NCBI GenBank assembly: GCA_902632555.1
Contig: CACPCZ010000009.1
Location: 1 to 54,945 of the forward strand
Direction: 5' to 3'
From: an uncultured SAR86 cluster bacterium
Lineage (GTDB): Bacteria > Pseudomonadota > Gammaproteobacteria > Magnimaribacterales > D2472
Length of the DNA: 54,945 nucleotides
Positions 54,731 through 54,945 of this stretch are shown here, one piece after another. A program made the translations under genes and the position numbers. Within the stretch, counting starts at the first letter, position 1; each line of letters starts with the position of its first letter. The notes beneath the pieces were generated by a model. It searched no databases and had not been told where the DNA came from. It saw only the letters and a program-made list of their open reading frames with translations.

Positions 54731-54945
54731 ATGGAAATTGATTTTAGAGCGCTTCAGGTTATTGCTGAAGTCGCATTAGGAATTGTTGGTTTCTCTGCCA
54801 TTCTAATAGCTTTGAGCAGGGCCAAAGATGGTTTTAGTGATCCAGATAATTTTAGAGTTCAGCTGCTGACATATTCTGCTTTTGGTGCAATGTTCTGCGC
54901 CCTAATACCTTTTGCAATTTTTAATAAAGATAATATTGCTTCAAG
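54731..54945 (+). CDS. Unknown membrane protein, N-terminal part (runs off window)
   Basis: An open frame from the ATG at 54731 to the window end, 71 complete codons. It starts MEIDFRALQVIAEVALGIVG, has hydrophobic segments at about 8-28 and 48-65, and a polar loop AKDGFSDPDNFRVQL between them. No family recognised. It lies 19 bp after tRNA-Leu. Confidence 0.7.
   Translation, partial: MEIDFRALQVIAEVALGIVGFSAILIALSRAKDGFSDPDNFRVQLLTYSAFGAMFCALIPFAIFNKDNIAS

Overview
The window is a compact, AT-rich bacterial chromosome segment with almost no non-coding DNA. Gene content and order point to a marine gammaproteobacterium with a streamlined genome. The best guess is the SAR86 group or a close relative. 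Supporting signs are the alaS-lysC-tRNA-Ser(GCU) order, the smc-zipA-ligA order, a complete System I cytochrome c maturation operon, a TonB-dependent receptor, paired acyl-CoA dehydrogenases, very short spacers and many overlapping genes. The taxon is inference; no rRNA gene is present. I see no insertion sequences, prophage, CRISPR array or integrase.

Layout. 1-1676: 3' end of purL, facing a zinc-ribbon Nudix hydrolase. 1729-8108: Nudix/CoA pyrophosphatase-like gene, gamma-carbonic-anhydrase-like gene, alaS, lysC and dihydroorotase, then tRNA-Ser(GCU). In many gammaproteobacteria csrA lies between lysC and this tRNA; here a dihydroorotase does. 8129-10320: a divergent MetF-like protein, an unknown membrane protein and a two-repeat lipoprotein, closed by a strong terminator. 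10319-12770: divergent ctlX-like hydrolase and rocD (arginine/citrulline/ornithine use), plus a one-domain alkyltransferase. 12767-18520: secreted metalloprotease, SDR, MBL hydrolase and a large unknown membrane protein. 18594-22546: folE, maf (yceF-like), cysS, a PNPOx-family gene, a secreted SnoaL-like protein and tRNA-Arg(CCU). 22575-31310: hydrolase-membrane fusion, thrS, yidD, a 374-bp spacer, a TonB-dependent receptor, a thioesterase and a secreted EEP-family phosphoesterase. 31307-32120: merC-like and cupin genes on the minus strand. 32253-40152: metY, a degenerate glycosyltransferase-like gene, then ccmABCDEFGH and a CcmI-position gene, including a 55-residue ccmD. 40179-45738: smc, zipA, ligA and a lytic-transglycosylase-like lipoprotein. 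45739-54945: M16C peptidase, DUF4136-like lipoprotein, alkylsulfatase-like MBL enzyme, two acyl-CoA dehydrogenases, a coiled-coil membrane protein, two small membrane proteins, tRNA-Leu(UAG) and the start of one more membrane protein.

How the genes work together. Most are housekeeping: translation (alaS, cysS, thrS, three tRNAs), nucleotide and folate synthesis (purL, dihydroorotase, folE), amino-acid synthesis (lysC, metY), cytochrome c assembly, and chromosome organisation, division and replication (smc, zipA, ligA). Mixed in are scavenging genes: TonB receptor, ctlX/rocD, secreted peptidase and phosphoesterase, sulfatase and acyl-CoA dehydrogenases.

The most unusual item is the SMC protein. 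It has 732 residues, keeps complete ATPase heads, has shortened coiled-coil arms and shows no recognisable hinge. Other points of interest are a DNA ligase with about 40 extra residues inside its zinc finger, replacement of csrA at its usual locus, a hydrolase fused to a polytopic membrane domain, a degenerate glycosyltransferase-like gene before ccmA, and convergent genes that abut or share stop-codon bases.
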